Assembly (NCBI GenBank): GCA_027924585.1
Contig: BSBM01000602.1
Coordinates: forward strand, 11,469,501-11,533,500
From: Larix kaempferi
Taxonomy: Eukaryota > Streptophyta > Pinopsida > Pinales > Pinaceae
DNA length: 64,000 nt
Direction of reading: 5' to 3'
Below are positions 49,249 to 60,935 of this stretch, piece by piece; the first letter of the stretch is position 1; every line of letters starts with the position of its first letter. The translations under genes and the position numbers were made by a program. The notes beneath the pieces were generated by a model, which ran no database searches, was not told the origin of the DNA, and worked only from the letters and a program-made list of their open reading frames with translations.

Positions 49249-50216
49249 ACAAATTTCTTCCCTTTTTTCTGCAAGGAGGTTATGGGGTTGGTAATTCTCG
49301 AAAAACCCTCTATAAATTTTTTGTAATATCCAGTAATGCCCATAAATGATCTGACATCCGACACATCCTTAGGAACCAGCCAATCATTAATGGCTTTTAT
49401 CTTGTCGGGGTCTACCGAGATTCCTTCTTTAGAAATTATGTGTCCTAAATACTGAATTTTGTCCTTGTGAAAGTCACACTTACTAAACTTAGCGTATAGT
49501 TGATGATCTTTCAGCACTTGTAAGATAATCCGTAGATGTTCATCATGCTCTTCTTTGCTTTTAGAATACACTAAAATGTCATCTATAAACACCACTGCAA
49601 ACTTATCTAAGTATTTGTGCAGAATATTGTTCATCAAACACATAAATACAACCGGGGCATTAGTCAAGCCAAATGGCATGACTACGAACTCGTAATGTCC
49701 ATATCGAGTTCTGAAAGCTGTCTTCAAAATATGTTCATCCTTAACCCGCACTTGATGATATCCTGACCTTAGATGAATCTTTGAAAATATAGTTGCTCCA
49801 CGTAGCCGATCAAATAGATTGTCTATGCAGGGAAATAGATACCGATTCTTGATTGTCATCTTATTAAGCTGGCGATAATCTATGCACAGTCTCAGGGTTC
49901 CATCTTTCTTCTTAACAAATATAACAGGTGCTCCCCAAGGAGACACACTGGGTCTTATATAATTCTTATCAATCAATTCCTTCAACTGTGATTTCAATTC
50001 ATTTAATTCCAGTATATTCATTCTGTATGGAGCTTTAGAATTTGGTACTGCTCTTGGTATTAACTCGATGGTAAAATCTAAATCTCTTTTAGGAGGTAAT
50101 CCTGGAATCTCCTCAGGAAATACATCCTTGAAATCCTTTAGGACAGGTATGTCTTCTAATTTCAGTTTGTCCTCTTTACAAATAAACTCATCATTTACTA
50201 CATTTATTGCAAACAA
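49212..50216 (-). pseudogene. Gypsy reverse transcriptase, catalytic Asp replaced, unit B
   Basis: 334 open codons with the same motifs as unit A, including [12 protein letters not shown] (CAT at 49773-49775) and [13 protein letters not shown] few substitutions differ (for example YAKFSKC for CAKFSKC and YYKKFIEG for YYKNFIEG, where unit B matches the family better). Bounded upstream by the shared TAG at 50217-50219. Confidence 0.95.
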
Positions 50217-50340
50217 CTAACATCCTTTCCTAACTACCCTCTTAACTTGCATGGCTGAAATCTGTCTAAGGGTTACCTTTCTTGGGATACCTTTTACTTC
50301 TACAGTTTTTCCTTCTTCATTTAAACATGTAAAACTTTTA
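50217..50340 (-). pseudogene. Remnant of gypsy protease after a 604-bp deletion, unit B
   Basis: Only the last ~40 codons of the protease region remain (to about the CLNEEGKTVEVKG segment). At 50339-50341 it joins the unknown decayed ORF, corresponding to loss of unit A positions 17591-18194, with one or two filler bases at the join. Gag knuckle and protease active site are gone. Confidence 0.85.
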
Positions 50341-50341
50341 T

Positions 50342-50667
50342 GAAAGTGTTTCTATATGTGGGAGGATTTCAAATTTAGAAACTACTTTATGTATTCATGA
50401 TCTTATGATGAGATCACATACTCCCTCGTCTGGGTCTAATGGCATGGAAGTATAAATTAGTTTAGGATAGGTGTCATGGTTGAATGTTTGGTATATTTCT
50501 ATCCACTATTGACTAGTCTCTTTATCGATTATGCATTTGGTATCCACATAAATTCCTCCAGAAAGTATAACTACATCCTCTTCTATCTCATGCTCAAGAG
50601 ATTCATCTCTCTCTAAACTTTTTTCTAGTACTACCTCCTTTTGACTTTGTCATCTCTTGGGTGCCAT
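50342..50667 (-). pseudogene. Decayed ORF of unknown family, unit B
   Basis: Counterpart of 18195-18520, starting MAPKR with an immediate TGA and the same further stops. The acidic, LDPDE-containing sequence is conserved. Not recognised. Confidence 0.5.
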
Positions 50668-50669
50668 TG

Positions 50670-51219
50670 TCAACCTACATTTTCAAAAAAACCCATATGC
50701 ATGAAACAATAGGTGCAATAACTGAAAGAATCATAAAGGTTAGTTCCCTCCCTGGGTTGGATAGTTTCATTCCAGGATGAGGCTTCTATGAAAGCATCGT
50801 ATTTTGCAACAAGATACAAGATAATATAGGGGATGGTGATGTGTTTTTTTTCATATAGAAAGGATAGACTCACCAAAGAATATCCAACCATAGTCATTCA
50901 TTTGCGATTGTTTTGAGAAACATTCTTCACCCTTTTTTTCCTAGTTTTATCCCCAAACTATGAAATTTCAAGGAAATACTCCTTCGGTTGGGATCAAGAA
51001 AACAAATGCATTCACTAATGGGGTGTTGATCGATGGCATGTCTATCAAGCTAGCCAACAAGAAATTAAGAGTGGGGTTATCACCTAGCATGAGTTTTCTA
51101 TTGAGCTCTCCATCATGAGAAACCCTATAAGTATAGCTTCCACCATCATGAAAAATGTTATCACACTTGGTTTTTAAAACTTGAAGGTAGGTCAATTTAA
51201 TTATCCACCAACGAGACAT
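50670..51219 (-). pseudogene. Possible coding relics of unknown family, unit B
   Basis: Counterpart of 18523-19079. The downstream piece is longer here (50670-50897, beginning MTMVGYSLVSLSFLYEKKH), because a shorter poly(T) run keeps the frame. This supports a once-continuous protein. Family not recognised. Confidence 0.32.
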
Positions 51220-51579
51220 TTACATGGTACCCGTTCATTTGTAGGTAGCTCCTGGTTAGGTATTCCCTTGGTTAATGCATACACGATTCGTCTTTGTTTT
51301 AATTTCCTTTACCATGAATTACCAAATCAAAAGAAATTAATGAAAAAATAATTTGCCTATGGTTTTATGGTCAATATGTCGAGGTGGGTTGGGATGGATT
51401 CGACCTCGATCTTCCCAATTTAATCAATTACCCCACAGTTATTGTGTTAAGTATCATAGATTCGATTATGTGGGCCTCATTGGAAATAGTCAAAATTTTC
51501 TTTACTTTTTGGCATTAGATCATTACAATGCATTTTATTTATATGTTTGAAATATCATCTCTAAGAGGGAAGCACTCCC

Positions 51580-52380
51580 ATGATGTGATTCAATAATCAT
51601 ATCATCTATTGGGAAGTCGAAGAGAGTAACAACATGTTGAGAGTATCACTATTGAGAATACGTATCAAAGATGCATTGTATTTGAAGTTGAGTTTTTTTA
51701 GGACTACGATAATGTATCATGAGTGGGGAAGTCATTGGTGAGCAAGAATGTGTCACAAGTGGGTAGGACTTCGGGGTTGCGACATGTCACTAAAGTGTGT
51801 GACCTTGAAGTCGTGATGTGTCATGTGGGAGAATGCTTCAGATTTGTGACACATTGTGGGTAGGAATGTCTTGGATGATGCAATGTGTCGTGGGTATCCA
51901 TACTTTTCCTATTCATAACCAGTCACAGAGGAAAATTCCCTCGTGTATTTGACATTTCGTGAGAGAGCGATCTTTGGAGGATTTGGTACACCGTGAGAAA
52001 GAGTGTCTTGGGCGATGTGATGTATTATATCTGAAAATGTTTTGGAACTACAATGATGTATCACAAGAGTAGATCCATATTGATGCTACAACATGTCCCA
52101 ATTAAGCATGACTCGTAGTTGTTATATGTCACATGGGAGAATATTTCATCTACGTGACAAATCGCATGTGATGAATTCTTTCAAGGCTATGATATGCCTC
52201 GCGGGAAAATGCATTGGATGATGTGACATGTCACACATGGGAAAATATTTTTATGTGTGATGTGTCACATGGGTAAAAATTTGGATGGTGTGACATGTGA
52301 GAGTATATCACAAGGGGAAAGTCTCTCAAGGATGCGACCCTGCATCACGTCATGGAGAGATAGTTATCTGTGCAATGCAC
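51580..52380. repeat. Continuous GTGACATGT minisatellite, unit B
   Basis: Unbroken version of the array split in unit A. The empty target site GACATTTCGTGAGAGAGCG lies at about 51953-51970. Repeat units of roughly 40-50 bp are strongly degenerate. Confidence 0.65.
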
Positions 52381-54882
52381 AACACATAATGGGAAGTTAG
52401 GTTCAGTTGCAACACGATTGAGTGATTATCCCATAATTCAAAACAAGCGAACACTGAACATAAAAAAAGTGGATTCAAAACAATTCTCTCTCAAGTAGAG
52501 CAAAACAAAGCTAGTGAGCCATAGAGATTATGAGGGATGAATGACCAATAAGACAAATTTTGAGAGGATGAGTCATGCAACCAAGGATGACGAGTAAAAA
52601 TATTAGAGATAAAAATTAAGGACCTATGGATTTTCCTATGAGTAAATAAATTATGGGATGTTGTTACTTGCACAACAAATGGATACACACAATTTCTTGA
52701 AAACCCATATCAAATAACAAAAATGTCAAACAATTAACAACAATGACAATCAATTAATAATGAATCATTTGAAAGAATATTTTAATAATAATTTAAAAAT
52801 ATCGATATAAACTCTTACTAACATAGGAATGCAAGGATAAGAAACAATTCAATAGTTCTTTATAATAATATATTGTCCAAGTGCTTAGTTAGTGTAACCA
52901 CACAATTGCCTATGATAATATATCCATTTCACACCCACCATATTATGGGTTTTATAGAATGAAATATTTGTCAACAAACCCAAAAAAACCTATGTTTTTG
53001 GATTTCCTATGGTCTTCGTTATCCTAGGAACGACCAAAAAATATTTAGTCAAATATGATGTTTCAGGATTGCCTATGATATTTTAATTGAAAAAATGCAC
53101 TTCATTGTTCCATTTCCACGTGTTATTCAACATTGTTTACAATGGAAATGGTGCTCTTAGGTTTTGTGTTTTTTACCTTGACTATATCTAAATGTAGGTT
53201 AGGTGTACCTTTTATTATTTTAATTTTTCTTGTATTATGGACAAATCTATATTTAGAAGATTGTCTTTGCTAGAATATTGTCTTTGTTATTCTTGTATTA
53301 AACATTTACCCCTTATTTTGTTCCTATGTAAATAGAACAAGGGCTTCTCAACCCACATTTTCTAACTCATTCTCACTATGAAAGCAACATAATCATACAT
53401 GTAATGAATAAGGCATTGTTAGTAGTAGTATTTTGTTTGTTGTTCTTTCAGACACATTTTTCATGATTGCATCGAGAGAAGCGAGGTGCTCTACAACCCA
53501 GTATGGGGGAGATGTTGTAACGTTTGTTTCTAACAAAATAATTAAAAAATAATAATAAAAAATTAATGTCGGCTCATAAAATAAAAAATTATGGAAAGTA
53601 TTTTAAAAAAATCCATGTTGGCTCATAAAATAAAATATTATGAAAAGTAATTAAAAATTAGATGTTCGTTTATAAAATAAAAACTTAAAACTTAAGCCCG
53701 GATCTATCAATCAAGAGAGATCAAATTTCTTGAGTTTAAATTTAAAAAAGAAATACACCTCAATAAATTGGATCCCTCTCGGTGCTTGATAGATACGGGT
53801 TTAAGATGGATCTATGTTGGTCTAAACCATAAGTGGAGTTATTAGGCATTGCTCCAAAATAATCTAATCATTCATGAAATCAATTGTTTTGTCACATCAT
53901 TAGTTATTCTCCACCTCATCATCTTAATATTGTAGATTTGTGTGAATAATACAAAAGGTAATGAATGAGTAAATGAATTTAAGGTAACAATTTGTGTGAA
54001 TTATAAAGGTGAAATTAATACAATGTACATACCTGAAAGGGCCACTAATTGTACCCCATCCAAAATTTGTAGTTTAAATTTGGTAATATGAATCTAGGAG
54101 AGTCTAAGATATTTTCGTTTAGCCCATTCAAGCTTGAACTTATCAAGTCTCTCCTTCGAGGGAAAAATTTTCATTGGACCTCCACTATGATATTAGTCAT
54201 GCATAAGCATCACTGATGTAATACTTGGTAGTTAGTTTAACACATTATTAAGACCCACTTAAATTATTTGTATAGTAAGAAATGTGTTAGGCCCCTTTGA
54301 GTATAGGGGAGACCAAATTCAATAAGTCAAACATCATCCCTCACACACACACATATTGACTCCACACCCTACATACTCTTATATTCTTATATCTATCTTA
54401 AGTGTTGATTCCCAAAGTGGATCCTCTGGTCAAACAAAGGGGTCAATCATATATCTTTTGTTGGCATTATTGAATCTAAAGCTCAATTTTGTAATATATA
54501 TATTTTTTATGGAAGAGCAGCACTAGGGCCTTTACATTTTCTTGATATGTATATAAAAGACTGTGTAGGAGTTATGTAGTGGAATAGAATACGAGATATG
54601 AAAAAGAGATTTGCATGCCTCTTATATAGCATTATTTTTATTATAAAAGAAGTTTCTTCAAGAACTTCCCAAATGTTTTAAAACATCTACATAATGTATT
54701 TTTTGTTGACTTTAAATAATAATTACAAATTTTATCTATGAAAAAAATATCTACTGGAGTCTTAAACTTGGAAGCTCTATCCAATGAGACACCCCTTAGG
54801 GCTATTCCAAGCAAATATGTTACTTGAATAAATATAAATTTAATGGTTAATATTTAAATATGCATACATGCAATTAGTACTA
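52381..54882. other. AT-rich segment, no gene seen, unit B
   Basis: Counterpart of 23561-26049, with the same ~50-bp tandem triplet near 53560-53710 and the same GGGGGAGATGTTGTAACG motif near 53505. No gene recognised. Confidence 0.4.
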
Positions 54883-55128
54883 CATGATATCTAGACACTG
54901 AAGTAATATGTATCAAAAACCCCTAAAATGTTTCATCTTCATAATTGTTTTGCCTTCACACATGTTTTCATTTTCATAATATTGCCTTCTTAGTTATTTT
55001 CATATAATTTTTTTTTATATAATAATGTCCATAGAAGTTAGAACCATAAAAAAATATTGATCCAAAACTACAAGATGAAACATTTTAGGGGTTTTTGATA
55101 CATATTATTTCAGTGTCTAGATATCATG
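54883..55128. repeat. 57-bp near-perfect inverted repeat (foldback), unit B
   Basis: Arms at 54883-54939 and about 55072-55128, identical in layout to 26050-26295, with the loop sequence repeated directly downstream. Confidence 0.88.
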
Positions 55129-55550
55129 TTTTGCCTTCACACATGTTTTCATTTTCATAATATTGCCTTCTTAGTTATTTTCAAATAATTTTTTTTATAT
55201 AATAATGTCCATAGAAGTTAGAACCATAAAAAATATTGATCCAAAACTACATTTAACAAAAGCTTTTTTATATAAAATTAAAATTTCCAAATAAATTATG
55301 ATTAACCTTTACCAAATTCATAATATTGTTTTCTTGCATATTTTCAAATATTTTTTTCGAAGAGTTACATTTAACAGGAGTTATATATATATATATATCC
55401 AGAGCTGCATTTAACAAGAATTTTTTTACATAAAATTAAAATTTCCCATTAGATCAGGGATAACCCTTACCAAATTCATAATTTAAATTAATACATGGAT
55501 GATGTGGTCGTTAGATGTGCAAATATGTAAAGTAAATTCAAAATGCAAGC

Positions 55551-55886
55551 TGTCAGCAAACGGTTGATCATAACAGATTACAATGATGCCATCAAACGGT
55601 TCAATTTGAAATGCACGTTGTCCGTAATCATTAAGAATCATAAGCGTTTGATCATATAATAACAAACAATGCCATCCAACCATTCAATTCGAATCTCGAG
55701 TTGAATCAACGGTTGAACTTGAATTTCTTAAATAACGTTTCAATTTGAATTTCTTAACGAATACTCCTCCCTTGCCGTTAGGTGAAAAAGCATTGGATAA
55801 AAAGCATCTTTTCAAGGGTCTCTTTCTCGTAATGTAATTTAGAGTTGAGCGTTAAAGATTGGACGTGGAAGAACACAGTGACAGCC
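55551..55886 (+). promoter_or_regulatory. Possible promoter/5' region of the aquaporin relic
   Basis: Unique to unit B, beginning where unit A and B diverge (after AAAATGCAAGC). It contains repeated AACGGTT and CAATTTGAAT-type motifs (near 55559, 55595, 55710 and 55735). AACGG is the core of MYB/MSA-type plant sites, so this could be regulatory. No confident TATA box was placed. Assignment rests on position upstream of the exon model only. Confidence 0.25.
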
Positions 55887-57149
55887 ATGGCGGGAGACTC
55901 TCGGAGGTCCATATCAGGGCTCTCCTTCAGCTGTAGTACCCAAAACAGCGTCCAACGTTATATTTGTAATGGATTGTTCGGAAGTTTATACAGCCTGCGA
56001 GGTAGCTTGGGAATTTCTATCTTTCTGAGTTACGTAGGATTTATTACATCCCCAAGAACCTCTGGTAATGATCTCTCAGCTTCTCTGATTGTAAATTCTC
56101 GCCATGATTCCTGATTTTTATGTTGGGATCAGTTTATTCTGAGTCTGATTATTGTTCAGCGTCGCATTATTTCATTTCCATCTATTGCTTTATGCTTTGA
56201 TTGACCTAATAGACTATAATACTTTTATTTAGATTCCCTTCCTATCATGATCTCAACGAAATTGATTTATGGTGGAGAAATGGACGCCGAGAGCGATTCA
56301 AATCAGCTACTGAGCATTTCTAGCCAAGAAATTGAAGAACAAGAGGATGGAAAAGTTAAGGAAGGTTCTCTAAATTCTATATTAGCACTTCCCCAGTGGC
56401 TGCATGGATTTTGTTTCTCCTACTCTCGTTCAAAAGGTATGCCTTCTGCTATTCCGTCTCAGTCTAGACTATCATATATCAGAGATTATTAAGCTTTGAA
56501 TATGAAAAAGAGAATCTCCATGGCAGAATTTCAATAGTTGTTTTTTTTAACTCTGGAAGCTTTGGATTCAGAATAAAAAAACGCCAAGGTTAAATTTCAA
56601 TGCCTGTCTTTTACCCTCTATATTTACTCTTTTGATACATTGAACATTCAGTAAAATAACGGCATGCATTTTCACCAGAACAATGTTTTTATCAACAAAT
56701 TGTTTGTTAAACGGTGCTTACTGGTGTGGATTCAGGACCTTCATACTAACAGTTCAGTTCAAATCCAATTTTCTGTAGAATCCAATTATTTTTGTGTTTA
56801 ATATTAAAAAAAAAAACCTCCCTCATCAACATGTGAACAAACGACCTTAATAAAATACTTCATCGGCTTATCTGTTAACTATGCAGTCTGATAACAGCAG
56901 ACCTTAATAAAATACTTCATCGGCTTATCTGTTAACTATGCAGTCTGATAACAGCAGAGACCATTTCGACCTTTATTCTGGTTTTTGTAACATGCGGTTC
57001 CTCAGTAAAGGATCACAGCAGTCGGCCTTTAATTTCAGAACTTGGGGGTTCTGTGGCTTTTGGTCTGATAGTGACAGTCATGATATATTCTGTTGGCCAC
57101 ATTTCTGGAGCTCATATGAATCCTGCAGTTACCATTGCATTTGCAACAG
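55887..57149 (+). pseudogene. NIP-type aquaporin relic (exons 1-3 of a truncated gene)
   Basis: Membrane channel of the major intrinsic protein family, NIP subfamily. A phase-consistent model is exon 1 55887-56064 (ATG in CCATGGCGG context, donor G|GTAATG), exon 2 56233-56436 (acceptor TTTAG, donor AAAAG|GTATGC) and exon 3 56955-57149 (acceptor ATAACAG). Exon 3 reads [17 protein letters not shown], then [20 protein letters not shown] and PAVTIAFAT, giving helix 1, helix 2 and the first NPA box (57119-57127). The spacing to NPA is right. Exon 3 lacks a good donor, and helices 3-6 with the second NPA box are not found. The N-terminus is longer than usual, so exons 1-2 are less certain. Confidence 0.7.
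56844..56957 (+). repeat. 57-bp tandem duplication across the exon 3 splice acceptor
   Basis: Units 56844-56900 and 56901-56957 are identical by eye. Each contains TTAACTATGCAG and ATAACAGCAG, so both possible acceptors are duplicated. Confidence 0.93.
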
Positions 57150-57456
57150 TCACTATAAGATTAACTTGTTTAGTAGAATGACAATTTTCTAGGTCTGGGA
57201 TAAGGAGCTTTCAGTTTTTTGTTTTTAATTACTCAGATCACTTATTTTTTCCAGACCCACTGAAATCTTGAATCTAAGGTTCTTGAGGTTCAATACTTCC
57301 TTTCATATTTGGTATACTGAAATGCTGTACATCACAGTAATAATGAATTGCCTTGAAATGCTGCACATCACAGTAATAATGATTGCCTTGAAATTATATT
57401 AATATTTCTTTTATGACAAAAGATAATGGAAACCGAATTACGCTAATATGTTGCAG

Positions 57457-58301
57457 ATTCCCTGAAATGTTGTATCCCTCGCAATTCCAATGGAAATGTT
57501 GCTCTGCGTGGACAATGAGAATTTCGATCGAAAAGAAGCAGAGGCTAAGTACAAAAACTGTGTATCGAGGTTAGTGATTTGTTATCTACATGTTCTGATT
57601 TGTGATTTGTTATCTACATGTTTTGATTTGTGATCTGTAATTAATATTTGTAATAACTTCTACATTTTCTGATTGAATAATAATTTATAATAATTTCATT
57701 GATTTCCACTAAAACCCTTTTCAATGATCATCCTAATCTTGTCTAATGTTCGATTTCCTTCATTACTAGATGGTAATCTCCTGAGTAAATCCTAAATTTT
57801 GAATGAATCAATCAGGAAAATAGTTATAGTTTTTTTACTGTAAGAAGTTTATATAGAACAATAATGTTCATGTTGTAATTCTTGCACAACCTCTAATCAA
57901 TGTTTCATACCCACGGAAATCTCATTCTAAGGTTCGTGATGTTCAATATTCCCTTTCATATTTTGTATACATCACAGTAATAATGAATCTCCTTGAAATT
58001 ATATTAATCTTTCTTTTATGACATATTTTGTATACATCACAGTAATAATGAATCTCCTTGAAATTATATTAATCTTTCTTTTATGACATATTTTGTATAC
58101 ATCACAGTAATAATGAATCTCCTTGAAATTATATTAATCTTTGTTTTATGACTTTGCAGATTCCCTGAAATGGTGTATCCCTCGCAATTCGAATGGAAAT
58201 GTGTCAGGATGAATTTGAATCACAGTGGGTACTATTATGGGTGGCAAGAAGAATTTAAGGTGGCAAGAAGCAGAGGCTAAGTACAAAAATGGTGTATCCA
58301 G
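57457..58301 (+). repeat. Duplicated exon-like block with splice-like borders
   Basis: Two related blocks, 57457-57569 and 58160-58301, share ATTCCCTGAAATG, TGTATCCCTCGCAATTC and GAAGCAGAGGCTAAGTAC. Each sits between a TTGCAG or TTTGCAG acceptor and an AG|GTTAGTGATTTG donor. Both contain stops in the expected frame, so a non-coding or decayed exon is likely. Between them lie TACATCACAGTAATAATGA repeats. Confidence 0.6.
57957..58151 (+). repeat. 65-bp tandem repeat, three copies
   Basis: TTTTGTATACATCACAGTAA starts at 57961, 58026 and 58091, period 65, nearly identical copies. Diverged copies of the ACATCACAGTAATAATGA part also occur near 57330 and 57365. Confidence 0.92.
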
Positions 58302-60088
58302 GTTAGTGATTTGCTATCTTCATGTTCTGATTTGGATTAATATATATAATAACTTCTACATGTGTTCTGATTGGATAATAATTCATAATAATTTCCTTAT
58401 ACCAAGGTTCGATTTCCTTCATTACCAGATGATAATCTCCTGGGTAAATCATTTTTCTATTCTTTTGGTTCAATCATATATGCGAAGTGCAGGGTTTATT
58501 TTGTTTATAGAGTAAAAATAAAACATAATCTCTATGAGTTTTAATGAACTCTTGGTTTTAATCTTGGATAAATTTGTAAAGTATTGTTGATTTTTGCAGG
58601 TAGTGTTCAAAAGTGTTATAGAGTTAAAACGTATTGTAGTGTAATAAGAGGTTGCATGTTCTTCTTAATAGTTGGGCTTCGGTTAGTTCTAATTAGTATT
58701 GGGTACTATATTTTGGGTTTTTTTTCGTCAAAAATGCTTAAAAGTGCGAGGAAAAAATGAGTAAAGTTGAAACTGGGTGATCGGGAAAAAATGAGTAGAT
58801 TTTTCTACAAGAGAAAGGATGTGGAAAATGAAACCAAGAGAAACATACTTTCCTCCATTTCAGGTATTTATTTAATTGATTAATATCATTTATGATCAAA
58901 AGGTAGTGGGTTCGATTTCCTTAGAATGGCGTCGCTGGGCAGAGCTGTCATGAGAGCTCATTAAACCATTGTATTGATTCTGTTATCTTATTATCATGAC
59001 CTGTGGTCGTTAAGGCCTAAACATTAACCGTTAGATTCCCAGAAAAAGGAAAAAGGCGTTCTGAATAAATATCAGTGCCATTCATCTCAGCATTATTAAA
59101 TTGTATTTGTCTATACAATATAATTGGCATGGGTTTACCATGCCAGAGGAGAGGATTACTGCCTTACTGTAATTTTGCAGCTATATTTAACGACATTCAA
59201 GCAGACAAGCTTTCTGCTTCCATTTAAATAATTTAATATATTTGCCCCAAGGACGTCATCCTCGTCCTCTCTTAAAATCTTAGAAATTATTTTCATCTTA
59301 ATACAAGCTACTATGACTATATTTTTTCTCGTTGTCGTTGTTATTATCATATCAGTCAAAAACACAGATCAAACAAACCTATTAAAAAAATTAAATAAAA
59401 ACATATAATTCATTTTGATATTATGTATCCACCCACTAAGGAAATGTTTATGGTATGGTAGTATGCATATACACACAACAATATATCTCCTTTGCCTTAA
59501 AAGGTAATAATTAATAAGAAAAAAATACACAACCACTCCACACAGTCTTTTTTGGAGCTTTTCCAGCTAGCACCCGATTTAGGCATTCTTCTGAAGCCAT
59601 CCTACCTCCCGATTTAGGCACCCCAACTGGATCTGATCAGATAGGCTGCCATGGCAATGTTATAGTGGGAGGTGTAAAAAGACACATGACAGCCTTGCCA
59701 GCCCAATGCACGAGCCCACGAGCCCACGTCGATTTTGAAAGTTTGAATTTGTTTTTTCGTGTTCCGTTTTTAAACTATTTTGTTTCAAAGAAATAGTGTT
59801 TTACTTTTCTTTATGTGCTTTTACTGCAAATTATTGACTTTTTTGTTTTGGATGTAGTTTTCATTTTTTATGTGCTTTTACTGCGAACTATGGACTTTTT
59901 TTCTTTATGATTTAAGTTTGTGTTAACTGGTCTAACAGTTAATTAAATAATAATTATATGGATAAACTGCATATTGAAAATTTAAAAGAAATATTTATTA
60001 TTGGTTAATCAATCTTTATGGTTTGAATCTTGGCTGTAATTTTTATTGTGATTTGATGGCAACTTAATACAACTTTGTTTGTCTTCAG
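58302..60088. other. AT-rich segment downstream of the aquaporin relic
   Basis: No gene recognised. A direct repeat of TTTATGTGCTTTTACTGC occurs near 59810 and 59870. Two CCGATTTAGGCA copies lie near 59573 and 59613. It separates the two exon-like regions. Confidence 0.4.
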
Positions 60089-60145
60089 ATGCATTGTTTC
60101 GGGCATTCTACTGGATATACCGAAATCCTACTATTATTTTCCGAG
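60089..60145 (+). pseudogene. Exon-like 57-bp stretch of unknown gene
   Basis: Flanked by TTGTCTTCAG acceptor and CCGAG|GTAAAG donor. In the phase that matches exon 2 of the aquaporin model it reads ALFRAFYWIYRNPTIIFR without stops. The sequence does not look like the missing aquaporin helices. It could be a small exon of another gene or chance. Confidence 0.3.
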
Positions 60146-60509
60146 GTAAAGTTTTTTAGTTCTCTTAAAAATATTAATTATTTAAATTTATTGCAAAATT
60201 TCAATTTATTTAGATATTTCAATAACAATTTGTTATAATATTTTGAGAAATTTATTTAGATATTTCAATGACAATTTGTTATAATATTTTATTTTCTCAT
60301 TATACTTAAACTTTGTTACCATTTATTATAATACTTTATTTACACATTTAGAATCAAATTTGTTATAGAATCCCTATTAAAAAAACTTCAAACTAGTGAA
60401 AAAAAATTCAAATATATAACCTCTGCCCATTCAAATATTGTACTCCCACCAGTGTCATATCATATTGTTTTTAGAGTAATAAAAGGTATAGTCCCACCGC
60501 TGCTTAAAT

Positions 60510-60935
60510 GCATGAATAATCATCGCAAGCACATGTGAGCTGGACATATAAACATTTAAGAAGTTGGTTAGAAAACACACAATAAAATTTAGAACGGATA
60601 GAAGGGAACACAAAATGTAGAGTTTAGGTTAAATAAATGTATGTGAGAATTGTAGTTTAGTTTTGGGCATAGTTTAGAATATTGTATGGAATAATTATCG
60701 CAAGCACACCTGAGTGGACATTTAAACATTTAAGAAGTTGGTTAGAAAACACATAATAAAATTTAGAAGGAGAGAAGGGAACACAAAATGTAAAGCTTAT
60801 GTTAAATATATGTATGTGAGAATTGTAGTTTAGTTTTGAGCATAGTTTAGAATATTGTAGATGAAGCTTATGTTAAATAAATATATGTGAGAATTGTAGT
60901 TTAGTTTTGGGCATAGTTTAGAATATTGTAGACGA
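60510..60935 (+). repeat. ~178-bp tandem repeat, two full and one partial copy
   Basis: Landmarks TCGCAAGCACA (60526 and 60698), ACATTTAAGAAGTTGGTTAG and GAATTGTAGTTTAGTTTTG recur. The third, shorter copy repeats only the TGTTAAATAAATATATGTGA end. Confidence 0.88.

Noticed and set aside
56938-57192. Plus-strand 84-codon frame starting [10 protein letters not shown]
   Set aside because: Out of frame with the aquaporin exon, which has clear family motifs in another frame.
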